A model generated the notes under the pieces. That model did not search any database and was not told the DNA's origin. It was given only the letters and a program-made list of their open reading frames with translations. Below are positions 1-9,410 of a stretch of 64,000 nt of DNA, piece after piece; position 1 is the first letter of the stretch; each line of letters starts with the position of its first letter. Source of the DNA: Sepioteuthis lessoniana (Eukaryota; Mollusca; Cephalopoda; Myopsida; Loliginidae); the NCBI GenBank assembly GCA_963585895.1, contig CAUZXS010002526.1, forward strand, positions 26,683-90,682, given 5' to 3'. Position numbers and translations under genes: made by a program.

Positions 1-1161
1 GCCTGCTTGTCACAGCAGGTGACTTTCAAAAAGGCAATCTGACACTTTATAAGAACGATATGCAATAAAATTCTGTTTTAAACTTGGAATATATGCCACA
101 GAAACGTATGGAATGCTTCAGACTGCTTTTGGAGCATCTTGCATGAATCGAGCATCAGTTTTTGAGTGGCATAAGAGATCCAAGGAAAGCAGGGAGTCTG
201 TGAGGGATGATGAGAGGTGTGGGAGGAGTAAGGAAGTCAGAACACCAGAGTTGATTGGCCAAATAAAGAATTTCATGCATAAGGACTGTCGTGTGTCTAT
301 AGAGACAATAAGTGCACAGTTTGATGTCAGTGTGTGAACTGTACTCACAATTATTTGCGAGTAACTGAAGATACGGAAGATTTGTGCGAAGTTGCTCAGA
401 GAAAATCAGAAATTTGTGCGAGGGTGCTCAGAGAAAATCAGAAAGAAAGACGTTGTCATGACAGCAGGGAGATGGTCGAGATAATCAATTCAGATCCCAC
501 AGTTCTTGATGCTCTGGTGACCTACGATGAAAGCTGGATCTACTGCTATGACCCAGAGACCAAGAGACAGAGTTCTCAGTGGAAGCAGGCTGGCTCTCCC
601 AGATCCAAGAAGGCCAGGCAGAGCAAATCCACCCACAAAATTTTGATGATCCCTTTTTTGACAGCACTGGCATGATCTACATGCATTGGGTTCCCACTGG
701 ACAGACAGTCAACAAGGAATACTATATTGAGGTTTTAAGGGAGTTCAGCAAGAGATTCCGTCGGAAGAGGCCAGCACTCTTCTAATCGGGTCAGTGGCAT
801 TTCCAGCAGGACAATGCACCAGTCCACAACTCCATCTTTGTCACAGACTATTTGACCAAGATGGGCATCAAGATAGTTCCTTACCCACCCTATCGTCCAG
901 ACATTTCTCCCTGTGACTTTTGGTTATTCCCTAAGCTCAAGAAAAAACTTAGAGGCTGTCGTTATGAGACAATTGAGGAGATGAAAGATATTGTGACGAA
1001 GGTCATTGACACGCTCACACAAGAGGACTTCCATGGGGCCTTCCAGAAGTTGTTGGAACGGTACAAGTGCATTGCAACCAGTGGAGATTACTTCGAAGAG
1101 GACAAGAGTTCCATGTGTGTACTATCAATAAAAGTGCCCATACGAAAAATGTCTGGAAACT
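1..1161 (+). mobile_element. DD34D mariner transposon, 5' end cut by window edge
   Basis: Mariner copy whose left terminal repeat lies outside the window; by alignment with the sister copy at 56765-57622 roughly 160 bp are missing on the left. The right end is clear: the last bases (about 1141-1161) match the right terminal repeat of the sister copy and are followed by a TA at 1162-1163, the expected mariner target duplication. The interior is a broken transposase gene, annotated separately. The two copies share nearly identical segments, so they belong to one family. Confidence 0.85.
113..1110 (+). pseudogene. mariner transposase, broken by frameshifts and a stop
   Basis: Would have been a cut-and-paste DNA transposase acting in the nucleus. 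The N-terminal DNA-binding part (113-337) contains FEWHKRSKE-like and ETISAQFDVSV-like helix-turn-helix text. The catalytic domain follows in other frames. The first Asp is in YDESW near 525. The second is in QQDNAPVHNS near 811. The third is in SPCDFWLFPKL near 913, with 34 residues between the second and third, which defines DD34D. All three acidic residues survive, but the frame is broken near 337, again near 660, and by an in-frame TAA at 783-785 where the sister copy has AAA. The C-terminus (852-1205) reads through to the terminal repeat. It cannot make a full-length enzyme without correction, so it is a fossil. Confidence 0.85.
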
Positions 1162-1163
1162 TA
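1139..1163 (+). repeat. mariner right terminal inverted repeat and TA
   Basis: The segment ending GTCTGGAAACT at 1161 is followed by TA. The same end, with a matching inverted left end, is present at 56765-57622. Confidence 0.8.
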
Positions 1164-1327
1164 TTGTGTGCTACTTGTATATATAATCATTTTAAAAAAA
1201 AATAAAATTTTACAACTAACCGGTTTCGGTCCTCACTGATCACAGTTAATCGAAGACACGATTAAGAACGGACAAGGTGCAGGGTCTTTGTAATATAGTG
1301 GAGAAAAAAATAATAATGTAATTTGTT

Positions 1328-1711
1328 TAGAAAAGGGAGGGTTTAATCAGATTGAAATCAAATTCCAACCCAATAAACATTCCCACTGTTTACAGTGGGA
1401 CGGTTTATAGGTGAGTATATGAAAGAACCTTCTGATGAAAGCCAGAGTGGGACTTGCTAAGGATAGTGAACAAGTCTGCACTGAAGGATGAGAAGCAATT
1501 ACGGTTATTTATAAGATGTTCTGCAATGGAAAACCCGTATGTGTTGTTTATCCGGTCAGCAAAATAGTTCCTTCTCCGTATTTTAGTGAGTACATGCTGT
1601 TTAATTCTCGAATCTAGACGTTAATTGGTTCTCCCGATGTATTGCAAACCGCAAACTCATCTAAAAGAATAAATTAAAGAACTGCTATGTTGGGGCGGGG
1701 GAGGAGTACGT
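1328..1711 (-). pseudogene. Penelope-like element, GIY-YIG endonuclease remnant (downstream part)
   Basis: Reading the minus strand, a frame from about 1663 to 1328 contains GLQYIGRT followed by a conserved-looking stretch with SRIKQHV, a SIAEHL segment and a SADLFTILS segment. This is the arrangement of the GIY-YIG endonuclease that forms the C-terminus of Penelope-like retroelement proteins. It contains several in-frame stops (for example just after GRTN). It is the downstream continuation of the Penelope reverse transcriptase remnant at 6195-6690; the two are separated by the LTR element at 1712-6190. The family cleaves target DNA to prime reverse transcription; this copy is dead. Confidence 0.75.
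1708..1711. repeat. 4-bp target site duplication ACGT (left)
   Basis: ACGT immediately left of the LTR element; an identical ACGT lies at 6191-6194 immediately to its right. Confidence 0.75.
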
Positions 1712-2382
1712 TGTTATATCAGCGTACAGTTGCAAAGAAAGAACAAAAACGCAGTTGCAAAAAACAAAGAAAACGAACATACATAAAAATTTTAAGAATT
1801 GTATTGAAAACAAATAAGTAAAAAGTTCAAAATAACAGGGTTTGTATAAACGTGTTGATATGGAATTAAAAGGTAGAGAAATATCCTATGCTTAATATTG
1901 GTAGGATTGCTAGACTTACATGCATGCAAGTCAATCAGATGTTACGAGGGCGGAGAGGTGATTTACGGCTTAGTGGCTTCTTTCAAAGCGGAGAAGAGGA
2001 AAGTCAATGTGGGTGATGCGTGGTTTCGAGTTTCGCCCCCCCCTCCTCTCTCTCTGCAGAGTCGTCTGCCTGCTTTTTGATCTGGCTCCGCTGTAGAGAA
2101 ATTTGTCTTTTATAGCGCTTTTCTCTTTTGATTGGATCAATTGGGTTTTCTTTGGGGTTTTTTTTACCGCAAAGGTCACGGATTAGCCGAAAAATTCCTT
2201 TTTATTTTTTTTTATTTTTTGACAAATTTCATCGACGTTTCGATATGTGCAGAAACCCCTTTTCCATTTCGAAAAAAGTCTCAGCACCGATAACATCTGG
2301 TGAATGCTCTCGTGGGCGCTAGTTGCAATCATTATTTTGTGTGTACAATAAATTAGAAGAGATCTCTTTTGCTCGTATAACA
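1712..2382 (-). repeat. 3' LTR of the element at 1712-6190
   Basis: 671 bp, matching 5457-6190 over most of its length, with TG..CA type ends. It is about 63 bp shorter than its partner, mainly because it lacks the long CT run and a short GA/GT-rich insertion. Confidence 0.85.
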
Positions 2383-2395
2383 AAGCCCCCCCTCA
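2383..2395 (-). promoter_or_regulatory. polypurine tract
   Basis: On the minus strand TGAGGGGGGGCTT directly precedes the 3' LTR start TGTTATA. This is the expected position and composition for the plus-strand primer of an LTR retrotransposon. Confidence 0.7.
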
Positions 2396-2672
2396 GATCT
2401 CGTTTTAATTTATGCGTGTATGTGTGTACAAGCGCATTATAAAGTCCTTGTAGCGCGTTGGCATTTGGCCGCGTGTTTGCGTAACTGGAATTGATCTTGG
2501 GTTTTGGTGTTGGTTTATTGTGTCGATTTGTGCAGAAGGTTGTACCGGTTTTTGTGAGGTGGATGGACTTACGTGTGGTGATCCATGATCTTGTTGGTGA
2601 GCGTGAGGTGGTAGGGGGTAAGCAGTTGTTTGACAGGTGTTTTAGCTGGTGTGCAAAGCGACGAATATGTGC

Positions 2673-2912
2673 TCAGTGAATCCAGTCAGCTTCACCCTTT
2701 TCATTTCTTACCTGAATCACCATGTCGTTTGTTTTGACGACTTCGAACGGACTGATCCAATCCAAGTGGGATGGGTGTGCAGTAGTAGATTGAGGGCGGT
2801 GTAGTAACACATTGTCGCCCACTTGCTTTGGATCCTTGTATAAGAGTTCAGTTTCGTATTTAGCTTGTGATCTGCTTCGTTGTTTGCTAGGATGACGCGC
2901 CGATGGACTCAC
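2673..2912 (-). pseudogene. integrase C-terminal module of the LTR element
   Basis: A 79-codon open stretch containing VGDNVLLHRPQ, then a SHLDWISPFEVVK segment. This resembles the GPY/F-like C-terminal DNA-binding module that follows the catalytic core in Ty3-like integrases. It ends at a stop at 2673, about 280 bp before the polypurine tract. The gap to the core at 3070 contains a stop, so the pol frame is broken. Confidence 0.6.
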
Positions 2913-3069
2913 CTCAACAGAGCGTTGATTTGCATTCCATATGCCGTAGGGTTTGGGCTTGTGGGTTAATTATGGGGTAGTTTGGGTAAGCCGATGTTGG
3001 GTTGTCGCCAGTGATCACGTAGTGTGGTGATACACCGGTGGCGCTATTGATTGTTGCGTTAATAGAAGA

Positions 3070-3640
3070 TTAGACGGATTCCAGGAAAGCTGTCCATTCA
3101 CCGTTTCTATCTTCTCTCTGCATGAAGAGAGCGTTCTTCATTGTACGGTGTTGTCGCTCAATGTTACCCGAGCTCTGTGGTCGCCAGGGGCAATGTAGTT
3201 CCCGAGTGATTGACATCATGTCGCAAAAGTTCTTATACACTTCCACTGTGAAGTAGGTCCCGCGATCAGATGATAAGATTCGTGGTATTTCCCGCTGGCG
3301 AAGGAAGAAGCTGTAAAGTCCTCGAGTGGCGTTAATTGCACGATCTCTTGCGCAAGGTATGGCCGTGAAATGGCGGCTAAAGCTGTCAAGGATGGTGAGG
3401 ATATAACATTTTCCCTTCGAGACGGGCATCGAAACCAAATCCACGTAGATGATGTCTAACGGTCTCATTCCACGTTTATTGGGACCGGTTGGTCAGTGTC
3501 GATGTTTGTCACAGTTTCCTTTCCGCTTGGCATAAATTTCGCAGGAGTCGATGTATGCTTTGATGTCGCGATTTTTGTACTCCCACTCTTGCTGGCTAGA
3601 TGGGCGCGCATGCGAGTGATACCTGAATGGTTGATGCAGT
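3070..3640 (-). pseudogene. integrase: HHCC finger and DDE catalytic core
   Basis: The open part (3468-3070) carries the retroviral integrase core: DLVSMP (first Asp), SSDRGTYF (second Asp) and GNIERQHR (Glu), in the usual order. Upstream on the minus strand (about 3640-3480) an HHCC-type finger can be traced: HDCINHSG supplies the His pair, and the cysteine pair reads SCEIYAK, where the second Cys codon position is TAT, consistent with a G-to-A change. A frameshift lies in the finger and an in-frame TGA lies between finger and core. The role in the family is insertion of the cDNA into the chromosome. Confidence 0.8.
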
Positions 3641-3964
3641 CATGCGCCTAATACAGAAATCTGCTGCGAAGTTCGTATGGCACGACCAATTTTGGTTTAT
3701 GTGTACTGTATCTGATCATCAGAACAGAGTTACCGGGTCCCAAATAGAAATTTTAGAGATGTTTTGGTGGTCCTCCGGATCCATGTGACATTCCTGGCTT
3801 GGATCCTTTTTCTGAAGAGCTTGGATGATTTTCGAAAGTAGATTGTCTGTTAATTGTTCAGCTGCTATGTTAATGTGGTCGCAGTTCTTCTCAGTAGGGA
3901 TGGTGGAGGTGTAGTCATGTGGTGACGTTAGAGGAGCTGTGTGCGTCGTATGACCAGTCGTGAG

Positions 3965-4262
3965 TTAGCGTTTGAATTCGATGGTTACGTCTTGGTTGTT
4001 GATCGGGTATGAAGTGAGGGTTCTGTGGCTGAGGATATTTTGTCCAATCAGGATTAGGATGATGGCACTTGTGACTTGAATGTTTTGGTCGCCAATGTTG
4101 ATGTAACAGTTTAGTTCGCCTAAGGCGGTGATACTACCGTTTATGCCTTTAACGAGGGTATCGGAGTGCGTTATGTGTTTTTTTGGCATCTTCCGGTAAT
4201 CGGGAGATTGGTATAATGCAGGTTGAGCACCCCGAATCTAGAATTGCGGTGTCGGAGAAGGT
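3965..4262 (-). pseudogene. retroelement aspartic protease remnant
   Basis: Minus-strand sequence near 4238 encodes ILDSGCST, the active-site triad region of a retropepsin-type protease. After a frameshift the open stretch 4189-3965 continues with a GQNILSHR segment, which matches the usual hydrophobic-ILG second half of the fold. The family cleaves the Gag-Pol polyprotein. It lies between gag (ending 4669) and integrase; the reverse transcriptase that normally follows is missing. Confidence 0.65.
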
Positions 4263-4668
4263 GATTCCTTTGACGGTGAAAGTGGCTCTGATGAGCGGGA
4301 ATTGTTGTGTAGTGTGTTACTGAAAGTTAAATATGTGATGGTGAGTACGTCCGACCAGTGGGTGAGCCATCACTTTTCTCTTGGTCCGTATAGAAAACCC
4401 TGATCAATGGTTGTGGTTGGGGCGTCTCTTGTAGGTGTTTCTTGTGTTGTTGTGAGGTGAGCTTGGGCTAGGGGTGGATGTCGATATGGGCTTGGGTGGC
4501 GTGTTGTTTGTGTAAGTTTTCCTCTGGAGTAGTTGCTTGTTTACAGTTATTAGTTGCCCTGGCGTATCCTTGGGCTTTTCGGGTCGTTATGGCTGGTTGT
4601 AATATGCGATGGCGTTGTGTTCAGTTGCGTTGTCCATTTTAACACCGCGTTCAAGATATCGTTGTGCC

Positions 4669-5298
4669 TCACTTGCTATACCACCGGCTGTGTAGAGGTT
4701 GTTCATCGTTTTCTCGAGATGAGGGTATGTTTGGTGTCCAAGTCTTGATTTTCTCACTCATAAGCATTGCACCTACCAGTGAGGTGGCTGTATTAACGGT
4801 CAGTTCTTTGGTGTTGTCTTTTCTAAATTTATTTTTTATATGGACGGTCACCACTCGAAGGGTGTTTTCAAGCCGTCCGGCGAAATCGGTTAACTTCATG
4901 CCATCTCGTTTTTGCAGGTCCCAAGCTCGACTGAGATGTTGGAAGTTGGACATCTGGTTGCCGTGGGTTGCAATGAGGTATGATTTCAGTTGCTCGAAAT
5001 TAGATATATCTTGCTGGGAATCCACCATTTGCTGAAAAATACCACGATCTAATAATTTGGCGATTTTCATAAATTCATCTTCCATTTCGGGGAACTTGGC
5101 GAGGCCTGGTTTGACGTTGATGATGTAGGTCTGGGTTAGATCGGTGATAAAGTGGTATACGTCGTTATCCGGATTGAAGCTCTTTATATCCCTCATGGAG
5201 TCCCGTAACGACTGTTGTCCAATCATAAGTCCATGTGGTGTATCTGTGTGTGTGGTAGATGGTGATGGTGTAGTGGCCAGACTCAAAGCGGTGAGCAT
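4669..5298 (-). pseudogene. gag-like protein of the LTR element
   Basis: The longest retroelement open stretch in this element, 209 codons. It contains a predicted helical capsid-like region (LIATHGNQMSNFQHL and DGMKLTDFAGRLENTLR segments) typical of the gag family of LTR elements. No zinc knuckle is visible before it stops. The same frame is open upstream to about 5430, close to the primer-binding site, but without an ATG, so the native start is uncertain. The family assembles the cytoplasmic particle that packages RNA. Confidence 0.65.
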
Positions 5299-5436
5299 GT
5301 TGTGTATATCTTTTTCTACTTCTGCAATTGTTGTCTCGTCCGGACGTGTTGAGCTGCATTTTATGTTGAGAAGTGCTATTTTGTGTTTTTCTGTCGAGCA
5401 AGTCAGTTCGGTTCTTGAGTAATTAATTTTCCTTGC

Positions 5437-5454
5437 TGCACGCTTCTGATACCA
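5437..5454 (-). promoter_or_regulatory. primer-binding site, initiator-tRNA-Met type
   Basis: On the minus strand TGGTATCAGAAGC begins 2 bp inside the 5' LTR. It resembles the complement of the 3' end of initiator tRNA-Met, with differences. It fixes the orientation of the element. Confidence 0.6.
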
Positions 5455-5456
5455 GT

Positions 5457-5791
5457 TCTTATATCAGCATATGGTTGCAAGGAAAGAACAAAAACGCAGT
5501 TGCAAAAAACAAAGAAAACGAACATACGTAAAAATTTTAAGAATTGTATTGAAAACAAATAAGTAAAAAGTTCGAAATAACAGGGCTTGTATAAACGTGT
5601 TGATATGGAATTAAAAGGTAGAGAAATATCCTATGCTTAATATTGGTAGGATTGCTAGACTTACATGCATGCAAGTCAATCAGATGTTACGAGGGCGGAG
5701 AGGAGAGGGGTGTTTGGTGATTTACGGCTTAGTGGCTTCTTTCAAAGCGGAGAAGAGGAAAGTCAATGTGGGTGATGCGTGGTTTCGAGTT

Positions 5792-5829
<38 letters not shown>

Positions 5830-6190
5830 TAGGATTCTTGTCTGCGGAGTCGTCTGCCTTCTTTTTGATCTGGCTCCGCTGTAGAGAAATTTGTCTTTTA
5901 TAGCGTTTTTCTCTTTTGATCGGATCAATTGAGTTTTCTGGGTTTTTTTGGGTTTTTTTTACCGCGAAGGTCACGGATTGGCCGAAAAATTACTTTTAAC
6001 TATTTCTAGTTTTTGACAAATTTCATAGACATTTCGCTATGCGCTGACCCTATGTGCAGAAACCCCTTTTTCCATTTCGAAGAAAGTCTCAGCACTGTTA
6101 ACACCCAGTGAATGCTCTCGTGGGCGCTAGTTACAATCATTATTTTGTGTGTACGATAAATTAGAAGAGATCCCTTTTGCTCATATAACA
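5457..6190 (-). repeat. 5' LTR of the element at 1712-6190
   Basis: 734 bp, direct repeat of 1712-2382. Its inner end reads TCTTATA instead of TGTTATA, so the terminal TG has mutated to TC. It contains a CT dinucleotide run at 5796-5825 that is not expanded in the partner. Confidence 0.85.
5796..5825. repeat. (CT)n microsatellite within the LTR
   Basis: About 15 CT units; the equivalent position of the other LTR (near 2036-2052) has a C-rich and short CT stretch instead. Confidence 0.9.
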
Positions 6191-6194
6191 ACGT
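6191..6194. repeat. 4-bp target site duplication ACGT (right)
   Basis: Matches 1708-1711. Confidence 0.75.
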
Positions 6195-6690
6195 GTTTTC
6201 AACCAGGTGTCAAAACAGCCCACAAACGGAAACCCCACGCGGGTTGGATGAAAAATAGCACTTACGTACGCAAGCAGAGATCTGGTTGGCAAATTTATCA
6301 CTAATATCACCAAGCCAAGGTAACCTGAGATATACAGGGCACCTCTGGACTGAATCAGGTTTAATTTTACCGAAGTCAAAAATTTTATCCCTTCATGGAA
6401 GCCAACGAATGTATAAGCCAGTAAAAGTAGGCTTACGATACACACTCGTTAGTAATGCAGAAGTCTCTTTACACACCAATACGCCCAGAAAAGGTAGAGT
6501 GGAATTATTCTCATTCCTAAGAGTAAGTCTAAGATCAGGGTACATGTTATTCAAATGTGAAAAAAAAATTCACCAGCTTAGGTCTCATTCCCAAATACAC
6601 AAAAAGTGTCATCGAAATAACGAAAGTACACTTCAGGTGTCTTATATTTGGAGAACTAATCAACCTCATGGAAACCCACGAAAAGGGACG
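6195..6690 (-). pseudogene. Penelope-like element, reverse transcriptase remnant (upstream part)
   Basis: On the minus strand one frame from about 6690 contains VYFRYFDDTF, the catalytic YxDD box of a Penelope-type reverse transcriptase (near 6605-6630). It is followed by a region with FLGVLVCKE and VYRKPTFTG, then a SDKFANQISACVRK segment. These are characteristic of the Penelope RT thumb and linker that lead into GIY-YIG. There is an in-frame stop upstream of the YFDD box and a frameshift near 6560. The element is 5'-truncated at about 6690, as is common in the family. It resumes at 1711-1328 beyond the inserted LTR element. Confidence 0.8.
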
Positions 6691-7024
6691 TGGTAGTTGC
6701 CGAAAAAGTTTTTTGCTTTTATTCTATTTATTTATCTTGATTCTAATTTAATTTAAGGGGAATATCTAAAATCACACAAGCTGAGATAATTAACATATGT
6801 ATTAGGAGTAAATGAAGAATATATATGGGGATAGTCATTTAATTTACGAGCTTAGATTATTTATAAAATCCCATCTGCTATGGGATTTCAGACATGTGCT
6901 CAAATTGAGATGGGTTGACCTACAGGAACACTCTGCTCCAGTTTCTTAATGTTTCTAACACCTATTGTTTTGACCCCCTCTGCCTTCGCCTGAGAATTAA
7001 ATTAAAAAAAAAAAATTTTCCTCG
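6691..7024. other. no recognisable feature
   Basis: AT-rich sequence with short homopolymer A and T runs; no coding or repeat match seen. Confidence 0.5.
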
Positions 7025-7185
7025 TACACATATGAACTGTAATTCCACATTTGCTGTTCCGCAAACTCAAGTCTAACATGTAAAAAAAGTCATCTGATGA
7101 GACAGAGAGTATAATATTCTCAGGCGAAATAAATTTATAATGACAACTTAACCAAGTTTAAGTTTCCTTCTAATTGCACTATATA
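7025..7185 (+). repeat. dispersed repeat P, copy 1
   Basis: About 160 bp that is clearly similar to 10535-10690: both contain ATTCCACATTTGCTGTTC, a GGCGAAATAAATT block and an AATTGCACTATATA end. Its function is unknown; it could be a fragment of a larger retroelement. Confidence 0.8.
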
Positions 7186-7395
7186 CGCTCTGAATGTGAA
7201 TTTTGTTATATACCTATAAGTGATATAAGAATAGGCATATATCGAGTACTCATAGATTTATATGATATTCCTCATATATTCTATACAAGAATAATCCACA
7301 CCCACTGTCTTCGGACGCTGACTGGATATTACAAATTATATATATATATAATATTTGCTGAGGAATTTAAATTAGGTAAAGCCTGAGTTTTCCAA

Positions 7396-8200
7396 ATGCT
7401 GCGCTACACTGTGGACCCACTTGTGAAAAGTGCACAACCTGCCATAATAACAGGTCGGAAATGGGACGCTAAATATGCAGTGGAGACGGCAGAATCTCCC
7501 CTCAAAATGAAAGAAGTAATCGGCTCTGTGGCAACTGAGAGAGCCGGACTTGGTCTTCACCCACAAAGGTGGTGGTCAAAAGAGACCACAATGAATAAAC
7601 GAAGAATGGTTTCGGAAGAGATTCATCATTTTGAGGAAAGCATGTGTCTCGTCATAGTTGAGGTGCAACCCAAAACAAGGTGCATGGACTAGGTGGGAAA
7701 ACGCCAAGGACAGGACCATCACATGGAGACATCAAGCAATTGGAACCTAATAATTAGGTTTCCTCATTAAGGCAGTTTATGACATATTACTTACATCAAT
7801 AAATTTAAAACTCTGGAAGTTAAGTACATCCAACCTTTGCAAAGCATGTGGGAAAATTGCTAATCTCAAACACGTCTTAACTGGATGACAGTATTCCCTA
7901 AGAAGTTACGCGTGGAGACATAATGAATTCTTCGGGATTGCAAAAATGTGTTGTGAAACTGCCAATAAAATTTCATGTATAAAAACAAGTATACTGTTTA
8001 TTAAAGAAGGAAACGTTTCGAAAACTCCACATAGAAACAGGCACAAACCAACATTGTTGGTTGCACGGATTGGTGCGTTATTGCTGACGTAAATCGGCAA
8101 CTCGCTTTTCCAACGGAAATAAATTCAACTCACCAGCGTCCAGATCTCGTGACGCTGTGTGGAGACGAAAGGCGAGTAGGACTTTTCCTCGCTTCAAGTC
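7396..8200 (+). pseudogene. LINE ORF2 C-terminal fragment (lineage 1)
   Basis: The open part 7396-7692 ends with a GLGLHPQRWWSKE-type segment and an EEIHHFEES segment, typical of sequence after the RT domain of some non-LTR retrotransposons. Downstream, in interrupted frames (about 7700-8090), the text continues with an AVYDILLTSINLKLW region. A LCKACGK...LKHVLTG motif near 7838-7887 looks like the Cys-His finger found near the C-terminus of such proteins. Stops after 7692 and near 7887 show it is a fossil. The exact clade is uncertain. It abuts a second LINE fragment at about 8210. Confidence 0.65.
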
Positions 8201-8204
8201 CGAT

Positions 8205-8866
8205 CCAAAGGCTGAAGGTCGACGTAAGCCGATGGGCGAAACACCGTCTGTCCTGGGTTCATTGACCTTTCACGGACTCGGAAAGAACTGTATCGGGAAC
8301 TAGTGGTGGGCTCCGCTTCGGACCCTCTTAGTGAGCGGCACGGCTGGACGGTGAAGGAGATCTGCTCCCATTGGAATTGGGCGCCAGGATTGAGCTTTTT
8401 GAACAATTCCGAGTTCTCGTTTACCTGGCGGTTTGCACGGAACACGTTGCCCCTTCTCGGCTTGTGCTTCAGAGCGGGCCAGGAAGACATGCCCGATTGT
8501 ACTCGATGCGGCAGTGGCTTGGAAGAAACGGCTGAGCACGCCTTCTACTACTGCGATCGAGTTCGCCCGTTCTGGGATCACGTCGGAGAGTGGACGGCTC
8601 GCATCGAACCCAAGCCGCTCGTGTTGCTCGACGTTGGTTATGTCGTAGACAACGTTTTGCCTCCGTTTCAGAGTGAGAAGCGTGTGGTGTTTCTAGCGAT
8701 CTTATGTGTAGCCAGAATGGTGATTTGGACGACGCGAAACAAGGGATTGTATGATGATGCAGACTTTTCTCACCGTGATCTGGTTTTGTACTTTAGGCAT
8801 CAGCTTAGGGTCAAAATCAGATGCGATAGAAAACGCTTGGATCGCATAACATTCGACAAAAGGTAG
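8205..8866 (+). pseudogene. LINE ORF2 C-terminal fragment (lineage 2) with zf-RVT finger
   Basis: A 187-codon open stretch (8303-8866) plus an upstream out-of-frame QRLKVDVSRWAKHRL-like piece. It has a CTRCGSGLEETAEHAFYYC finger of C-x2-C...H-x4-C form, the zf-RVT domain that follows reverse transcriptase in some non-LTR retrotransposons such as L1/Tx1-like elements. A related, more decayed copy lies at 40490-41905. The open frame is long because the copy is comparatively young, but RT and endonuclease are absent, so it is a 5'-truncated LINE. Confidence 0.7.
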
Positions 8867-9400
8867 GTGAATGCAGCAAGCCTGATCGTACGAAAGGGGC
8901 AATGTTGGAGTCATCCTTCCCTCCTCTTCCTATCCATGGCATCAATGGTCCGGGTCCTTCCGAAACCCATCCAAGGTAAGTAAGGTTTTTTTGTCCTTGA
9001 ACCTTAGCAGTATGTTGTGAGTCATCGTCCTTGTCACCTAGTTGTTAGTCTCCGAGATCTTCCCCATCCCTATTCTTGTTATGCCTCTACCCTTACTCCA
9101 GCCCGCCTTTTCTGAAGATCTTGGAATCTCACTTGTATAAATTCATGTTACCCGTCCCTACCGCACCCAACTCTGCTTTTTTCTTTTGCCCCATTAGATT
9201 ATGAACCCATCCCACTTAGGGTAGGTCCGGCTTGTTTTCGGTGTTCACGGACACCGGAAAACAGTCGGCCTCCATATCGTAGAAGATGGGATAGGAGGGC
9301 AACCAAACGGGGAAATTTTTTTTTTTGCATTCTCTTTCGGGTTTTTTTCTACCATCCCCATCTCATAAATATTTTTGTATATAAAATCATTTTTGAAAAT
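8867..9400 (+). mobile_element. 3' UTR of the lineage-2 LINE
   Basis: GC-richer than the surroundings, follows the LINE stop codon directly and has no open frame. It contains pyrimidine-rich blocks and ends near ATGAAATCATAC about 9395-9410, where composition changes. I infer it is the untranslated 3' tail of the same insertion. Confidence 0.5.
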
Positions 9401-9410
9401 GAAATCATAC

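Larger units (their letters stand above)
1712..6190 (-). mobile_element. LTR retrotransposon, Ty3-like, lacking an RT module
   Basis: A 4479-bp element bounded by long direct repeats (1712-2382 and 5457-6190) whose ends are TGTTATA and TATAACA, flanked by ACGT on both sides. It is oriented on the minus strand: PBS next to the right-hand LTR, then gag, protease, integrase, polypurine tract and the left-hand LTR. Protease and integrase are only about 250-500 bp apart, and no reverse transcriptase or RNase H motif is visible between them, so it looks non-autonomous. It sits inside a Penelope-like element. The assignment to Ty3-like rests on the integrase core, the terminal module and the 4-bp target duplication; BEL/Pao is a less likely alternative. 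Confidence 0.85.

Noticed and set aside
4664..5035. Plus-strand open frame of 123 codons
   Set aside because: Shadow of the minus-strand gag.
5796..5825. CRISPR-like or regulatory array
   Set aside because: Simple CT microsatellite; eukaryotic context.
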